A stretch of 7,322 nt of DNA from Chloroflexi bacterium RBG_16_60_22 (GTDB lineage: Bacteria; Chloroflexota; Dehalococcoidia; Dehalococcoidales; RBG-16-60-22). The notes beneath the pieces are model-generated. The model had not been told where the DNA came from. It ran no database searches and saw only the letters and a list, made by a program, of their open reading frames with translations. Made by a program: the position numbers and the translations under genes. Shown piece after piece: positions 6,337-7,322 of the stretch. The stretch's first letter is position 1, and each line of letters begins with the position of its first letter. Location of the stretch: positions 643 through 7,964 of the forward strand of contig MGNX01000083.1 in assembly GCA_001796935.1 (NCBI GenBank). The letters run 5' to 3'.

Positions 6337-7322
6337 TTAAGGTAAAGCCAGCGGCAGGGTAAAGGAGCAGCGGGTGCCTTTTCCCTTCTCGCTCTCCAGC
6401 CAGATTCGGCCGCCGTGGGCTTCCACCAGCCCCTTGCAGATGGACAGTCCCAGTCCGGACCCCGGCCCGCCCGTTTTTAATTTGTTACGGTACGAAAACG
6501 CCGGCTCGAATATCGTCGGCAGGTCTTCCGGCGGGATGCCCGCCCCGTGGTCGGTTACGGTGACGAGCAGCTCCTCCCCCGTTGTCTGCACCGCCAGGGT
6601 TATCTCGGTATCGGCCCCGGAGTACTTTATCGCGTTGTCGATGATATTGTCTATCACCTGCCGGATGCGCTGGCTATCGATTTTTACCCTGGGTAGTTTC
6701 GCCGGCAGGTCCAGGACAAAGCGGTGCCGGGGCGACCTTACCCGGCCTTCCTCGATGGCTTCCCGGCACATCCGGTCGATGGCGGTGGGGTTCCTATTTA
6801 TGGAAAGAGCGCCCGCCTCCAGGCTGGACATTACCATCAGCTGCTCGATGAGATTAACGAGTCGGTCGGTATTCCTATCGATGCTCTCCAGGTACTCCCG
6901 CTTTTCCGCGGGTTTTAATCTCCTCTCGTAGTCCAGGAGCATGGTGGCGAAGCCCTTGATGCCCGCCAGGGGGGTGCGCAGCTCGTGGGAGATGTTGGCC
7001 AGCAGCTCCGTCCGCAGCCGGTCCAGCTTTTTCAGCTCCTCGACCTCACCGGCCTTTTCCATGGCCTTCTTGTATTCAGTGATATCAAGCTGCGTGGCGA
7101 GAATACACTTTTCGCCGCCGATATCGATGGGCTCCGCGGAGAATAACACCGTGTGCAACTCGCCCGACTTGGCGCGTAATTGCAGCTCTTCATTGCGGAC
7201 CCTGCCATGTTGCTTGAGCGTACGCAGCATCCTGTCGCGGTCTTCAGGATTAGGCCATATACCGAGTTCGACGGTACTGCGTCCAATAACCTCCTCACGG
7301 GTATATCCCGAATATCTTGCCG
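6337..7322 (-). CDS. PAS-domain sensor histidine kinase, N-terminus cut by window end
   Basis: A two-component sensor kinase that autophosphorylates on histidine and passes the phosphate to an unseen response regulator. The frame is open to the window edge with 327 residues visible; the ATG at 7230 is internal. Visible residues 1-84 are the end of a PAS domain and its PAC part (RYSGYTREEVIGRS ... FSAEPIDIGGE ... LDITEYKKA). A charged helical linker (about 85-108) leads into HisKA with NISHELRTPLAGIKGF, where His112 (codon 6985-6987) is the phosphorylation site. The HATPase domain has the N box (DNIIDNAIKY, 224-233), the G1 box DHGAGIP (257-263), an F box FEPAF (271-275), the G2 box GPGSGLGLS and a terminal GKGTRCSFTLPL. 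The protein ends right after the ATPase domain, so no receiver domain is fused. Whether it is membrane bound depends on the missing N-terminus. It converges on the HIT gene across the palindromic repeat. Confidence 0.95.
   Translation of the reverse strand, partial: ARYSGYTREEVIGRSTVELGIWPNPEDRDRMLRTLKQHGRVRNEELQLRAKSGELHTVLFSAEPIDIGGEKCILATQLDITEYKKAMEKAGEVEELKKLDRLRTELLANISHELRTPLAGIKGFATMLLDYERRLKPAEKREYLESIDRNTDRLVNLIEQLMVMSSLEAGALSINRNPTAIDRMCREAIEEGRVRSPRHRFVLDLPAKLPRVKIDSQRIRQVIDNIIDNAIKYSGADTEITLAVQTTGEELLVTVTDHGAGIPPEDLPTIFEPAFSYRNKLKTGGPGSGLGLSICKGLVEAHGGRIWLESEKGKGTRCSFTLPLALP

Overview
The window looks like a stretch of chromosome from a GC-rich anaerobic or facultative bacterium. 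My best guess is an uncultured Chloroflexota (Dehalococcoidia-like) lineage. This rests on family content: two different CaiB/BaiF type III CoA-transferases close together, a short NfeD protein paired with a PflX-type radical SAM protein, a Zn-type HIT protein beginning MEYIWAPWR, and intergenic REP-like repeats. No rRNA or other marker is present, so the placement is an inference. No tRNA, rRNA, CRISPR array, transposase or integrase is visible.

Layout, left part (+ strand): the 3' two thirds of gltX (glutamyl-tRNA synthetase, cut by the window start) is followed after 11 nt by a type III CoA-transferase with a GTG start. After a 32-nt AT-rich gap comes a small two-helix NfeD-like membrane protein. 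Its stop overlaps the start of a PflX-family radical SAM protein (ATGA). Spacing suggests one transcriptional run from gltX to the radical SAM gene, possibly with an internal promoter before nfeD.

Middle: convergent to this run, with 15 nt between stop codons, is a minus-strand gene for a 143-residue Lys/Ala/Pro-rich histone H1-like protein built on an 18-bp (six-residue) repeat. It has its own extended -10 promoter. Behind that promoter lies a roughly 360-nt gene-free interval packed with hairpin-forming repeats: an inverted repeat around the promoter, three hairpins including a minus-strand terminator-like one, and the widespread 'ATTCCGGC-GAAA-GCCGGAAT' element.

Right part: a second, more canonical CaiB/BaiF CoA-transferase (+), then a HIT-family nucleotide hydrolase/phosphorylase (+) with a near-consensus sigma-70 promoter and strong ribosome binding site. 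A 72-bp imperfect palindromic repeat follows, then a convergent PAS-HisKA-HATPase sensor histidine kinase (minus strand) cut off by the window end.

The genes do not form one obvious pathway. The CoA-transferases suggest acyl-CoA or organic acid metabolism, while the rest is housekeeping, regulatory or nucleoid-related. The least ordinary parts are the repeat-built basic protein with its non-repetitive C-terminal cap, and the dense repeat cluster next to its promoter. I see no strong case for a new multi-gene system.
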